From assembly GCF_004798865.1 (NCBI RefSeq), contig NW_025336401.1:2235795-2299794 (forward strand): 64,000 nt of DNA, written 5' to 3'. Under the pieces are notes generated by a model that worked only from the letters and a program-made list of their open reading frames with translations, had not been told where the DNA came from and searched no databases. The translations under genes were made by a program, and so were the position numbers. Shown here one piece after another: positions 1-11,280 of the stretch (its first letter is position 1; the number at the start of each line of letters is the position of its first letter). The stretch comes from Varanus komodoensis. Its lineage: Eukaryota > Chordata > Lepidosauria > Squamata > Varanidae.

Positions 1-1315
1 CTTATCAGAAAGTTTTCAGTTAAATGGGAAATAGGCATCCTTTTCTCTGCAGGGTGTGAGAAGGAATGGAGTGAACTGCAGTGCTGGGATGAAGGGGGAA
101 TTTCCTGTCGGATGGGCAGTCTCCATAGGGAATGCACAGAACGGACCTGATGACAAAATCTCTCGCGCTCTCCCCCCCCCGTCCACATCCATGCAATCGA
201 AAGATGGTTACATGCAAAGCAAGAAGGCAAGAAGGTCCAAGTACCAGGTCAAAGGTTGCCTCGAGGGGTCGCTTCAGTGGCTGAGTCTTAATTAGCAGGC
301 AGCAGGCACGTGATGGTAATGAGCCAAGGAAGGGGGTTCAAGCACAACAGAAAAGAGCAAGCAGAAGTGCGTCAAAAGGGAGAGTGACGTTGTGGAGGAG
401 GTGAAGAGAAAAAAAATGAATGCATTACACAATATATTAAGAACAGAGGAGGCATGCACGGCGCAGGGGCCCAAGACCATTCGCTGGGCAAACACTTGGC
501 TCTGTTGCTTCATTTCGGCAGAAGCACCACTCTGGCCTGGGCAGAGGCAGAGCACTCTGCAACTAGTACTGTGCAACATGGCTGTTTTGCACAAGCACCG
601 AGAGCGGGGCAGGAATTCCGGGGGATTTCTGAAAATGGGATCATAATCTGGAGCATTGCAAAGCTTGCAGCAGAGTTGCGTGTTTCCCTTTTGGTTTCCG
701 TAAAACACACACCTGTGTTTCTAGTCCTCAGGAGTGTGGGCAGAGTGTGTCCATGCTCTTCCAACCCCCACCTTCCTAATGCCACCCTCCACAAGCCCCC
801 TCAAAATTATTTCAAACACGAAAGCCAGGGAAACAAAACTGCACAGAAGAGAGCGTGTTTACAGGACCTGTGCAATCGCTCTTGGATAGCAGAATCCGGG
901 TTTCGGAGTCACGGGATCTGCACTACCCTGAATTCAGCACTGTCCTCTATACTGACAGGAGAGTCTAAAACAGTGTGCTAACATGGGATTACTCATGAGT
1001 AAGTCCCACTGCTTTCCAGGAGAATACCAGGGATAGTTGTGGAACATTTTGGAAGCACTGGGAGCTGCCTTCACTTGCAACAGGTCCACTGCGCTCAGGA
1101 CTGCCAACACAGGCTGCCAGCAACGGCTTCCCCAGCTTTCGGGCAGTAACGTTTCCTGCCATCTGTGGAGATGCAGGCAAATGAAGCAACTGAGAATTCC
1201 TGAGAATGCAAGGCCCCTTGCTGGTCTTTTATTTTATTTTCAAGTGTGTGGGGGGGTTCTCCTTTGGTAGAGCCCCTCCTGGGGAGAATTGCTTGCCAAA
1301 GATGCTCTGTGCTGG

Positions 1316-1385
1316 CATACCTGGTACCCTCCAGATGTTTGGGACTACAGCTCCCAGAATTCCTGGCCATAAGCTTGTCACTGGC
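1316..1385. mobile_element. palindromic MITE, half copy
   Basis: 'accctccagatgtttgggac' then 'tacagctcccagaatt' matches one arm of the MITE family. Confidence 0.6.
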
Positions 1386-3515
1386 TTTAACGGAACATAT
1401 GTTCTGAGCAATGCGGGAAGGCGATGAGTGCAGAGTATGGAAGTGGGAGGATCTGGCCTTCCTTCCCAAATAGCAGCCCCCCCCCCAACGTGGAAACGCT
1501 TTCACCTAGCAACCAGGTCTGCCTGTTGAAAAATGCAGGAAAAAATGCCAAGCTTTGAAAAACATGTTCAAATTTTTTCATGCAAAGTGGCATTTAGGGG
1601 GCTCTGACGAAGCTGAATTTTGCTTGTACACAAATGCTTTGCCACAACTGGCTAATCCACAGGTGCGTGCACAAGCAGACGGAGTCTTGTATTTTGGGGG
1701 AAGGCTTGTACCACCTGCAGACTTACGCCCGAGCCTGCCCCCAAATTCAATTGCTGCGTTCTAAGGATGATGTCTCGCCAAAGCAAGCAAGCAAACAACT
1801 TACACACAGCGCGAGACTATTTGGGTGGCAAAGCCTTGGTGAAAAGCAATCCATAGATATTTTAAGCAGGTTGCTTATAATGCCAGTTAAGTTTCTGCCC
1901 AAAAGAGGCAGCATGAATTAAAGATGTACTAAGGCCAGAATGTCGCAGTTAAAATGTCAAGTTTTAGGTCTGATTAACCAAGAGGTTGTGAGCTGGCTCT
2001 CTGAAAAGTTTGTTCTGGGTAAAAGTGGTTAGATTTGAGTGCAGGTCATCAAAGAATGACTCTTCTAAGGACAAGCAGCACCCCGATGACGGCCGAATCC
2101 TTGCAGCTAACACACGTGGCGCCGTTGGGAGCAGTGCTGCGTTCAAGGCTTCCCAAGAGCTCCGTGGAGGGGAGGCAACCGGCCAAGGGCAGGACCCGCA
2201 TCCATGCCTGCTTCCCCTCCTCACGCTCTCGGCCACCAGCATTGTCGGTCTGGGACAGCTGCTCCTTTTGGCACGGGTGGATGGGCAGGGCAGTTGCTTG
2301 CGCACTCCGTGAGCCTTGAAGCAAAAGGTTTCACGGCACGGCTCAGCGGTTCCTGGGGGCCCCTTGGCTGAATGCTCCCCAAGGGGACCAGCTCTGCTTC
2401 TAGTTCCCGGGGGAAGCGTTGCTCTGAGTGGCAATGGAAGGGGCTTCTCTCTGGCTCAGGGGGCAATTCTAGGCATCTCCGGACATGCTGGTTGCAACAT
2501 GGCTGAGTGGATAGACTTTCTCCTGCCTAAGCCTGCGTAGGCCTGCACTTTTACGCCATAAACGTGACTTTATGAACGAAAAGGGGATTTTTCAAGGGGA
2601 ACTGCGCCGAGGGAGGGAAACGTTAATTCCCACACGCTGCCATGCAGCTCCCTCCGAACACCTGCTGCGCGGCTGTTGGGGAAAACAACTGGGGAGGAGC
2701 TGCCAAGCTGCTCTGATCTGGCATGGCCCACACTCACTGAAGACGATCCCGACCAGAACTGAGCTTCCTGGCTCTGCCTTCTATGCTATGTAAAGAAATC
2801 AAAGAAAGGCTTTCTAAATTTGCACATACAAGTGAGCACTTGGATGTTTCACGCAGATTTCTACTCTACGGACCTGGGACTCAGATCTTCTAAGTGCCTC
2901 GCACTGCTCCTGGCGGTAGCAAAGAGCCGGCAGAGCGCCCCGCTCTCCTCCGGCCAGGGGCACAAAGGAGGTGAGGAGCAGCACATGCTGCGAGGCACGG
3001 AGGTTGCAGGGGTGCCCCTTGCCTTCTGGAACAGATCCTGCATCCCCCAAGCAGCAAGCATCTGCTGGAGTTTAAGCTTGTGCTTGAATTTATCCTCACT
3101 GGTCTGCCACTGAGGACCCTCTCTCTTTTGCAAAAGCACTTTATTGACTATGCTTTGAAGGGATTAACCTCCTCTGAACTGCTCACGCCCCACCCACAAA
3201 ACAGATAAAAGCCACGTTTGGCCCAATACCTTCATCAGCAGCAGGAAAAATAACCCCCAAGAGCAAGCAAGCTGTGTGAGTGCTCAGGAACTGTCCTTTT
3301 CTTTTTTTTAAAGCCATTTTTAAAAGAGGAAATCTGGTGGAAGGCAGAGAAAAAGGTGGCCAGGATGAACCCCACCGCAAAGTCTACAATTGGTAACTGG
3401 TTTAATAGGGAGGGGGCGGTGGATGGGGACAAAGGGCTTAATCCTACGCATATTTAAACAGGAAAAACATCCTGCAACTACCAAAGTCCATGCTGCCTGG
3501 AAAATGCTGGAAGCG

Positions 3516-3537
3516 CTCTCTCTCTCTCTCTCTCTCT
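3516..3537. repeat. (CT)11 microsatellite
   Basis: Uninterrupted CT units in the intron after the finger 3/4 exon. Confidence 0.95.
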
Positions 3538-4111
3538 GAATACACACAGGATTGTGCCCTTGGTTAGCCGAGACTGTCCTAGGTGCAAACAAGATTTCGG
3601 GTTGCGCTGAGGAGTGCTCCTATCATTACTGGACTAGCAGTGCTGTGCCTTTCCTTGACAGAATTTCTGCTGTAAGCAAAACACAGAGGGAGTGGTGGGA
3701 AAGCCCCGAAGGATTACAGGGGGAAGAGGATGCCGTCTGGACATTCTGCAAAATTCCACAGAGGAGGCAGGAGGATGGCCCCAGAAAAACGACTTCTGGA
3801 ATCACCCAGAAGAGCAACAACCGTTGATCTTGGGTACCCCCAAAAACTTCAGGACTGCTTTCTGAGCAATATGGCGCAGGGCTGGCGTGTGTGAAGGCAC
3901 GGCTCACCCTGAGCCTGGAAGTCTCGAGGTGGCCTTTCCCTCCTCCGCTGGTTGCAGGCCAAAGCACCTGGAGGGCAGCAGGCTGGGCAGGGCTGCTCTG
4001 GGGTTCTGCAAACGGCTGGGGCAGCGTCCCGAGCGCGCCCCTTCCACCCTTCCTTCGCAGGAAGGCCCACGCACGGCCTGGCAGCCCCCTCGCCGCAGGC
4101 TGTTCTCTTAC

Positions 4112-4348
4112 CATGGCCGATGCAGCACTTTGAGTCACCTGGTGTTGAGCTGCCTTGATTTTGGCTTGCAGGTGCGCAGGTGGATGGAAGTACTTGCATT
4201 TCTCCCTGGAACACCGGCCTTTGATGTAATCCATGCAAACGGTGACCGTGTTCTCGTTCGTGTCGATCATGCCAATATCAATCGGGTGAGCGTAACGGCA
4301 GTCGTTCTCGCCGCGCGTGCAGTTTCCGCGCTGGAACTCCCGGCAAAC
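4112..4348 (-). CDS. MBNL3: MBNL3 coding exon 4 (called exon 5 here): zinc fingers 3 and 4
   Basis: This 237 bp exon encodes 79 residues (about 181-259) of a muscleblind-like protein, a nuclear and cytoplasmic regulator of alternative splicing that binds YGCY motifs in RNA. Finger 3 is C182-X7-C190-X6-C197-X3-H201. Finger 4 is C218-X7-C226-X4-C231-X3-H235. All ligands are present. The acceptor reads ttgaag/GTTTGC and the donor GCCATG/GTAAGA, so both borders are phase 0. The segment [14 protein letters not shown] and the exon end SAASAM, without the long alanine run of MBNL1 and MBNL2, point to MBNL3. The open frame runs on past the donor into the intron, but that part has no muscleblind similarity. 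The next exon was not found down to position 1, so the following intron is longer than 4.1 kb. MBNL1 and MBNL2 are the alternatives and fit less well. Confidence 0.93.
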
Positions 4349-6514
4349 CTTCAAAGAAAGCCAGTGTTCAAACAGGAGAATTCAGTGAACCGACCGCTTG
4401 CCTTTCGCCCCCACTGCCAATGCAAAGCGGCCAGGAAAAGATGGGGGATGGCAAGACCCAGCCCTCCGACCCATACGAGGCTCAGCTGATCTCAGGGTGG
4501 GAGCCGGTGTGATAAGAAATTCCGACTACGACTTGGGAGAGCCAGGCTGCGAGAGGCCAGGGCTTCGGGCCAGTCCTAGATTCTCAGCTAACCTACCGCA
4601 CAGTCACTGGGAGGATAAAGTGGAGAAAAGGAGAACTTGTGAGCTTCCTTGGGTTTCTTGCAAGAGAAAGGAAGTCTGAATAAAAATGTAGTAATAATTT
4701 AAAAAATACATGCTCCATTCCAGATCCTATTAATTTATTTAAATAGAAGTGGACCCAAGCTTTTGCACCTTCTTTGGATCCAGGATCCTTTCCCTTGAGG
4801 CAGCCTTAAAATAAATACTGCAGCAGTCCCATCCAGACAGATGGGATTTCTTAGCGGGTGTTGATCCAAAAGCTCATTACATTTTATTTATTCCTCTTTG
4901 AAAATCATGTCTCCTGCCTATTTTCCTGAAAGGGAATCCAAGGTGGGGAAGCGACACAGCAATATTTAGAAACAAACTCATAAACCTAAGTTTTTAAAAA
5001 TTAGCACAAACCATTTAAAAAGATGCGGTTAAACATTAAATATTTAAGTGTTTTCAAAATGTATGCCAAGATACTGCACTTTGCTGAAAAAAGAAAACTG
5101 TTTCCATCTCCTGCCTAGAATAGTTTGCATATTGCTAAATTCCAATTTAGCTTTAACATATAGTTTGCATACATTGATTCAAAACTTTTCAGTCCTAGTA
5201 TACGTTAAAAAGAGAGGAAAACGAGAAGTCAGGTCTGGTGTTCCAAGTTACATTCAGAAGCTTGCAAAATTCCAGTGGGATTTAAGCCGGTCAGACCCTT
5301 GCTAGAGGGCCTGGAAATTGAGAAGCGTTGGATTTCAGAGGCAAATGGGAGAAAATCGGTGTATTTGTTGACAGGAGGAGTTGCCCTTACTGAGGGGTGG
5401 GCAACTCAGCGAGGAACAGTGGGTATTGTTGAATTTCCTTGACAGGTCACCCTCCTGATGGGTGCCAGAAAAGAAATAAAAGCTATTTAAGAATGACATA
5501 CATGGTGGCAATGGCCTACATGGGGGTAACGTTAATTTTGACTCGTTTGGCTACTCCATAGCAGCTGCAGAGCAACAAAAGGGTCCAAACTGGGTAGCTA
5601 TGGAGCACCAAAGAGGTCAAAGTTAGCTTGCAAGCAATTCGGGGCCATCTGTTGCCCACCCCAGCCTTAGGCTGTGTTTTAAAGCTCCTTCCAACCACCC
5701 AAACCAAGATGGTGGCAGGGACTAATTCTGCTTCTCTTTCCTGTGGAATGCTAACTGCCGAAATGGTAGCACAAGTATTGCTTTAGGCACACGGAATTAC
5801 ACATGTTCTGCTCGAGCCCATCAGGAACCTGAGAGGGAGAGCAGGGAAGTTTGGCTGGAAGAAAAAGCCAGCAGGGATCGCCTGCCCATGTAAGCAAAGC
5901 TTGCTGACTCTAAACGGGAGCAAGGAGTCAACACCCTCTTACTGTCAGGCTTCCCTGGTTTTGCAAACAAGCCTAGGGATCTGGGGTCAGGTAGAAGCCG
6001 CTCCTCAGTATTAGCATCGCTTGCTAATCAGCATCAACAGCTTTTCCAAGCGAACCTGTGACCCTGGACTGTACGATTCACAATCAAAGCCTTGATCCTA
6101 AGAAAAGGATGGAGACACTGCCACAATGTTAAACAAACGTTGATGGTGAACTTATAAAAAGGAGAGCACTCACTCCAAGATCAGCAAAATCAGTCTTCCA
6201 AGCTTCCTGGTCTTTCAATGAAGGGGGCCAAATGGGACCCCCTCTTTACTGTTCACATAGACCAATACAGTGGAGGGTTGGAACCAGCCCAGGGCATCTT
6301 ACGGCTAATGGGATGGAATGAAAATCTAATAAAAAATGAAGCACCGTGAATTGGTTCTATGTTCTAATAAAGAGAGGGGCTCAGAGTCCTGCCCTCATTC
6401 CCCCCACCTTCAGCTCCCCAGCAGTTTTCTGCCTGCAAGCAGCCTCGGCCATGTGCTCCCCCGCCCCATTCCACTGAGGACAGTGTGCGCCACTCTGCAA
6501 AACAGTGGAAATAC
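4349..6514 (-). other. MBNL3 intron between the linker exon and the finger 3/4 exon
   Basis: A 2.2 kb intron. The part at about 4680-5210 is AT-rich and free of recognisable repeats, so it could be a conserved intronic block. The remaining sequence shows no coding potential and no identified element. Confidence 0.75.
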
Positions 6515-6715
6515 CTCCAGTTTATCCGTCCTCATCAGTTTCTGCCCTGCAGAGCCTCCTGGTACGGACACAGCTGGGTTCCCAGACATCAGGACAGGTG
6601 CATTTGGTAAAAGCTCTGCAGGGACCAAACCCATCCCGGGAGACACGTGACTTAGGTAAGGGCTGAACGCCATGGTGGGGCTCGTTGCAAGCGAAGGAGT
6701 CACCGCAAAGGTCGT
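6515..6715 (-). CDS. MBNL3: MBNL3 coding exon 3 (called exon 4 here): linker between finger pairs
   Basis: This 201 bp exon encodes 67 residues (about 114-180) of the proline- and alanine-rich linker that separates the two zinc-finger pairs. The acceptor is ccccaacag/ACGACC and the donor CTGGAG/GTATTT; both borders are phase 0. It contains GMGLVPAELLPNAPVLMSGN and ends QKLMRTDKLE, which joins directly to VCREFQ of the next exon. The middle block resembles human MBNL3 (GMGLVPAELVPNTPVL, from memory). The start (TTFAVTPSLA) and the QKLMRTDKLE end look more like MBNL1 and MBNL2. In the family this linker spaces the finger pairs and is less conserved than the fingers, which fits what is seen here. 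The donor at +3 is T rather than A or G, so it is somewhat weak. Confidence 0.9.
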
Positions 6716-6879
6716 CTGTTGGGGCAAGCGGGAGAGAAAGGACACCGGAGTTAACGTGGCACCCAGCCGGGGCTCTGGCCGGCCCTTCAGCCCCAACTCT
6801 GGAAGGACTGATTCAGCCCCACCAGCTGGGATGCGAGTTCCCCGTTCCAGTCTACTGATTTTCTGTCACTTGCTTGCAA

Positions 6880-7030
6880 TTATCTCCACCCTCTTCATTG
6901 ATTCGGCAGCGAGCGGCTCATTTCAAGCGTGTGGACCTCGTCATTGGTATGGACAAACAGCAGCCACGGTCATTAGCGGCTTAATGGCACAATTAAGGAG
7001 GCACCTTTGGGCAATTAATGCAGCCTGCCG
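6880..7030. promoter_or_regulatory. candidate regulatory block with homeodomain-like cores
   Basis: Within about 150 bp there are several ATTA/TAAT cores (for example CAATTAT, GCTTAATGG, CAATTAAGG, GCAATTAATG, CATTAGC) and no repeat. It lies 165 to 315 bp upstream of the linker exon, in the sense of the gene. Confidence 0.35.
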
Positions 7031-7214
7031 CCATTAGCCGGAAATGGAAGGAACGGGTGGATTCTGGACATGAGCTGCACTGGGGGACTCAGGCAAAGAA
7101 CTCTCACCCTCACGTCTTACAACCGTTCCAGTACCAAGCAGAGCAAAACTTCCATTTTATCACAACGCATGAAGCAGAATTTGGGGAATTAGATAGTAGA
7201 CCGGGAGTCAAATG

Positions 7215-7692
7215 TCAACACAATCTGCACTGGCTGCCCATTGAAGTCTGGGCCCTATTAAAGGTGCCGCTGATGACCTAGAAGGCCCTGGATGGCTTGG
7301 GTCCTGGGTACCCGAAGAAGCGCCTCCTTCCCTCTGTGCCCGCCCGCCCCTTGAGACCTGAGGCAGAGGCCCTTCTCCGGGAGCCCTCTTTGGAGGGTAG
7401 TTACCTGAAGAAGGGCCTTTTCAGCAGTGGCACCCTGACTGTGGAAAACACTCCCCAGAGAGGTTAGCCTGGCGCCGTTGCTTTATTCTTTTCGGCATCG
7501 GGGAATACCCTTTTATTCTCCCAATATTGTAACAGTTAATTGGTTTTATCCTTGTTTTTATCCTATCGGATGCAGTGTGCTGTGTGTTGTCGTTGTTATG
7601 ATTGATTTGTTTTTGGTTTTCTGTTTTTTGTAAGCCGTCCACAGACTTTTAGTATTGGGACGGCATATAAAACTTTTAAACAGCAGCAGCAG
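7215..7692 (+). mobile_element. L2-like LINE 3' end with reverse transcriptase C-terminus
   Basis: The plus strand reads HNLHWLPIEVWALLK, later KALDGLGPGYPKK and then LWKTLPREVSLAPL, the familiar C-terminal pattern of L2/CR1-group reverse transcriptases. The 3' tail 'gtaagccgtccacagac' to 'gacggcatataaaactttt' follows. Stops interrupt the frame and the copy is 5'-truncated. Confidence 0.85.
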
Positions 7693-7984
7693 CACCTGGT
7701 GGATACCAGGTAGGGGAAGCCTGACAAGAAATATTAAAGAGGCAAGAAGGGCTATAAAAATGGAGGCTGAATGAAGTTAAAGAAGCAGCATCCAAGGCTA
7801 AGATTCTGGACACCTGGAAGGGACCCGCATTGTTGGTTTTCTCTTCTTCTAAACCAGGGGTGGGTATCCTGTGGCGCAGCAGCAGCTTTGCCCTCCAGCT
7901 CCCCGATCCTTAATCACCTGCTCATTATTACGCTTAGGGCTTAATAAGCAAGCAAGGGGCACTGGGCAGCTGACCGGGTCCTTC

Positions 7985-8110
7985 TCTCCACTGGGTCCTC
8001 AGAGCAGCCCTGCAAAGCGGGCTAGGCTGAGATTGGGCGACTGGCTCAAAGGGAAGCTCACGGTCAGGCAGGGACTAGAATCCCGACCGTGCGAGTCCAG
8101 TCCAGCGCAC
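7985..8110 (-). mobile_element. MIR-like SINE fragment
   Basis: 'cagagcagccctgcaaagcg' and 'gggactagaatcccgacc' correspond to the core and B-box parts of the copies at 54700 and 61640. Decayed and partial. Confidence 0.5.
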
Positions 8111-8135
8111 TGCGGGGGCTCTGTGGTGCAGCTGA

Positions 8136-8182
8136 TTTGTGCTGATGGGAGCTGTAGGCCAAAACCTCTGGAGGGCCGCAGG
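8136..8182. mobile_element. palindromic MITE, half copy
   Basis: 'ctgatgggagctgtaggcc' then 'aaaacctctggaggg' matches the other arm of the family. Confidence 0.55.
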
Positions 8183-9332
8183 GTGCGCTGAGTGAGTGCT
8201 CCCATGAGCAGCTCCTCTGCCTCAAACAACCCCGTGCCTTAATCCTGACCTCTTACCTCCTGGCTTCCGAGTTAGCAACACTGAGTTTTCTGGCAAGTAG
8301 CGCCACAGCCAATCCGGTGGCCGACCCATGGGAGAACTCACGGGCCAACGCAATGTCGCAGCGCCGGCCAATTCCACCCAAGCTGCATTTGCCTACAGCT
8401 GTGTCCACAGCAAAGGAAAAGCCGCAACGGCCATGCAGGGTTCATGGGACTGGGAGAGAAGGATGTGACCAAGCATCCCTCAGAGCATCGGCTTCCAGGC
8501 TCCAAGTGCCGCTGAGAACTCGGCTTGGCTCCTCGCCCCACCCAACTGAGGCGCGGATGACTCAGGCAGACCTGAGCGCCGTATGCGGTGCTCTGCTTTG
8601 CGAAAGCCAGCACTGTGATCGGCGCCTGCCCTAATTCTGGCAGCACTTCCATTGTTCCATCTATTTTAAGGGCTTGGCTGATTGTGTCCCGGAGGCTCAA
8701 ACTTTTCAATGGCCACCTGAGCTCCGAGAGGCCTGGCGTGTTAAATCATCACGCCATCCCCGCAGAATGTGTGCGGGAATTTAGTAGGAGGGATTGACTC
8801 TGGGGCTGTCACGGATGAGATGGTTTGGGGAACTTTCCTGCACAGGGTTGCCATACATCGCACAATTGTGGCATCTTAAAATTGTGGACAAATTTTCCTG
8901 CAGAGGTGTAGCAGTCCCCTTGCCCCTGCCTAGGGATGCAGGAAAAAGTAGGTCTGTGTGCAAAACATGCGTTTGTGTCCTGTTGGAAACTCTGAATGAG
9001 CATCTGCTGAAAATATCTGCTAGCGGTCGAACACATGCCTGGGTTCATCTTGTTTCCGATCCCAGTTCAGTTTGGGAAAAGCTCATCCGTGGACCGAATC
9101 AGCTCTGCTAGTCGATGGAGAACATGTGCATAAATGAGGGGACACTTCCACAGATCTGCCATTCAGGCTGCTCGAACAGCACACGTTTCTTGTTTGAGCA
9201 GCAACTGCAAATGGGTGTGGGAATTCGGCATGAGAGGCAAGACAAAGTTTGGAGGATCCTGGAGATACGGAGCACTGCTCATTCACCCATCCCTGGTGCA
9301 TCTCAATGGCTTGGAAGAGCCCTCTCCCATGT

Positions 9333-9382
9333 GGTGCTCTCCAGATGTTTTGGGCTGGACATGCTGGGTGGGAAGGATTGAT
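9333..9382. mobile_element. palindromic MITE, half copy
   Basis: 'gctctccagatgttttggg' and 'ctggacatgctggg' match one arm of the family. Confidence 0.55.
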
Positions 9383-9759
9383 TTTGCCTTCCAACACATC
9401 TTGAGGGGACCAAATCCAGGAAAGACGGCATGGCATGCAGCTGCAGCAGCCTCCTGCTATCACTGTTCGGTGGTACCGGTCTTCAGGTCATGGGAGAGTC
9501 TAGTTCGCTCTTGTCGTAATGACCAAATTGCCTTCCATGGATTCGTTGAACCCGCTTTAAAACCACTGCAGATGGCAACTTCCGGTTTAGATTAAAAACT
9601 TTCAGCAGGCAAATCTCTTCCAAGCACTCCACAGAAACAAGAAGAGGATGCAACCACAGTGTTATCTCCACCAGCTGGGGAAACCAAGCCGATGAAGCCC
9701 TAATCCAGACCTGCCACTGAGATGCAGCCCTGAATTTGAGCCTTAGGCAGAAAGAGAAC

Positions 9760-10125
9760 TTAGAATCATAGAGCTGGAAGGGGCCATGAAGGTCATCAAG
9801 TCCAACCTCTTGCTGTTGCAGGACACCAAGTTATACCATCCCACTCAGATGACCATCCAGTTTCACCCTGAATGTCTCCGGTGTGGGAGAGCCACCACCT
9901 CTCCAGGCAGCTGGTCCCACTGCTCTGACAGTGAGGAAGCCTTTCCTGATGTCCGGCCTGAATCTGGGCTCAGTCAGGGACTTGTTGCAAGGACAGTTGC
10001 TGTGAGCCATGGTTAAATGCACCAAGTCAGCCCAGTCAATCCTGGTTCGACTTTCCAGCCTGCAAGGTTATGAACGACCTCTCCACCTTCCCTCTACACA
10101 TCTCCTTGAGGAGAGGGATTTATCT
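9760..10125 (-). mobile_element. CR1 LINE 3' end fragment
   Basis: The plus strand starts with the typical reverse complement of a CR1 end (gaatcatagagctggaagg) and continues with the phrase for 'aggtcatcaagtccaacc'. The minus strand translates to the CR1 C-terminal reverse transcriptase tail (RFRPDIRKGFLTVRAVG, then FRVKLDGHLS). It is a 5'-truncated, inactive copy. Confidence 0.85.
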
Positions 10126-10609
10126 TGGTAAGCTGAACCACGTTTCACCGTATTTGTGAGATATTCACCGGCATTAAGGGAGCAAGCCACGGTTAGTGTG
10201 GCTCACGACTGAGCACTGTAACTGCACTGGGCTACAGTGTGTACAGGACTTGGAGGCAGAACAGTCCAGGTGGAAGGGGGACAGTCCAGGTGATAAACAA
10301 GGGAACATAAATGAACTATGAATTCTGAAACACCATGTGCATAAAAACACAGTGAATGTGATTAATCAGCATCCGTCTTCTCTTAGTAGAAAGCAGTTAT
10401 TTTTGAAGGACCCACTTACAAACCTGCTGTAACAACATCTTAAAGCAGTGACAACTGAAAGATGGAAACCAATACCCAGCATTATCAGTCGGGTGGGGAC
10501 TGCAAAATCCTTGCTCTTAATGCAGGCTGCAAGCAAGGCCTAGAAAACCTCCTTGTCCGTCTACCTGCTTGAAGAACCAGTCCTATGGGGCAGACCAGGG
10601 TGCCTACAG

Positions 10610-10800
10610 TCTCTTGCGTATAAACAGTGTTGTAGCTGTTGTTGCTGCTGCGTGCCATCAGGTCGCCTTGGTGAGTGAAAGCCCTTTGGAACGCCCTGTC
10701 CATGTCGGTCCCGCTCAGCTTCTCCAAATTCAAGGCTGTGGCTACCGTTCATCCTCCTTTGCTTCCTCTGCCTTCAACTTTCCTTTGCACAAGGCTTCAG
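10610..10800 (-). mobile_element. RTE-like LINE 3' fragment
   Basis: The plus strand has 'gttgttgctgctgcgtgcc' followed by 'atcaggtcgcc', then 'ttcaaggctgtggct' and 'ctgccttcaactttcc'. This is the pattern of RTE/BovB-type 3' ends in reverse orientation. The match is partial. Confidence 0.5.
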
Positions 10801-11115
10801 CCCCAAATTTTCAACAGGTAAGGCTCATGGTTCAGCATGTCTGACCACTGAATTGTTTAATTCATACCACCCAACCTCCTCCTGCACAACTTTTCCTTTC
10901 CTCTGGCTTTTTAGCATGAACTATACCCATGCCAAAGCATGTCTGGTTTGCTTTAGCCAGGCCCCTGGCAATTTCAGCTGCTGCTGCAGACTAACCATGG
11001 TTTGTGTTAGTGCCTGGGCACCATGCTGTCTTTAGCACTGACACCACTGAGAGACAAGACACCCCCGGCCACTGGGCTCAGCAAGCCGAGCCGGAAGATT
11101 AACTCAGGCACTTAC

Positions 11116-11280
11116 AATTGGCTGTAGCTGTGCTCCCGGTAGCATGAACTGCATCTGCTGTGCAAACATGGCTGCAGCCGTCTTTTGCTGAATTAGGTTG
11201 TTGCGTCCGTTGATTTCGAGTTGCGTTTTTAAGTGTGGCGGAGGGTGAAGGTATTTGCAGTTTTCTCGAGTGCACCGGCC
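11116..11280 (-). CDS. MBNL3: MBNL3 coding exon 2 (called exon 3 here): second half of zinc finger 2
   Basis: This 165 bp exon encodes 55 residues (about 59-113), the same length as the human MBNL3 exon recalled for comparison. It supplies C61, C66 and H70 of finger 2; C53 comes from the previous exon. Next comes the family-typical helix region with [17 protein letters not shown], then [13 protein letters not shown]. The MFAQQ form is typical of MBNL3. The acceptor is cctccccag/GGCCGG and the donor CCAATT/GTAAGT, a near-perfect match to the consensus. Both borders are phase 0. The exon end (PGAQLQPI) resembles MBNL1 and MBNL2 more than human MBNL3. It is separated from the start-codon exon by a 25.8 kb intron. 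Confidence 0.94.

Larger units (their letters stand above)
1..4111 (-). other. MBNL3 intron following the finger 3/4 exon (partial)
   Basis: No coding exon was found here. I looked for the expected next MBNL3 exon (PKRSALEKPNGA-like peptide) on the minus strand and did not see it. Contents recognised: a MITE half copy near 1316-1385 and a CT repeat at 3516-3537. The rest has no identifiable feature. Confidence 0.75.
6716..11115 (-). other. MBNL3 intron between coding exons 2 and 3
   Basis: A 4.4 kb intron. It contains a possible regulatory block with many ATTA/TAAT cores (6880-7030), an L2-like LINE 3' end (7215-7692), a weak MIR-like SINE (7985-8110), two MITE fragments, a CR1 fragment (9760-10125) and an RTE-like fragment (10610-10800). 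Confidence 0.8.

Noticed and set aside
3626-4111. Extension of the finger 3/4 open frame beyond the donor
   Set aside because: Similarity to muscleblind proteins ends exactly at the GTAAGA donor; the rest is intron.
1-4111. Next MBNL3 exon
   Set aside because: Searched by eye for the expected peptide on the minus strand and not found; it is most likely outside the window.
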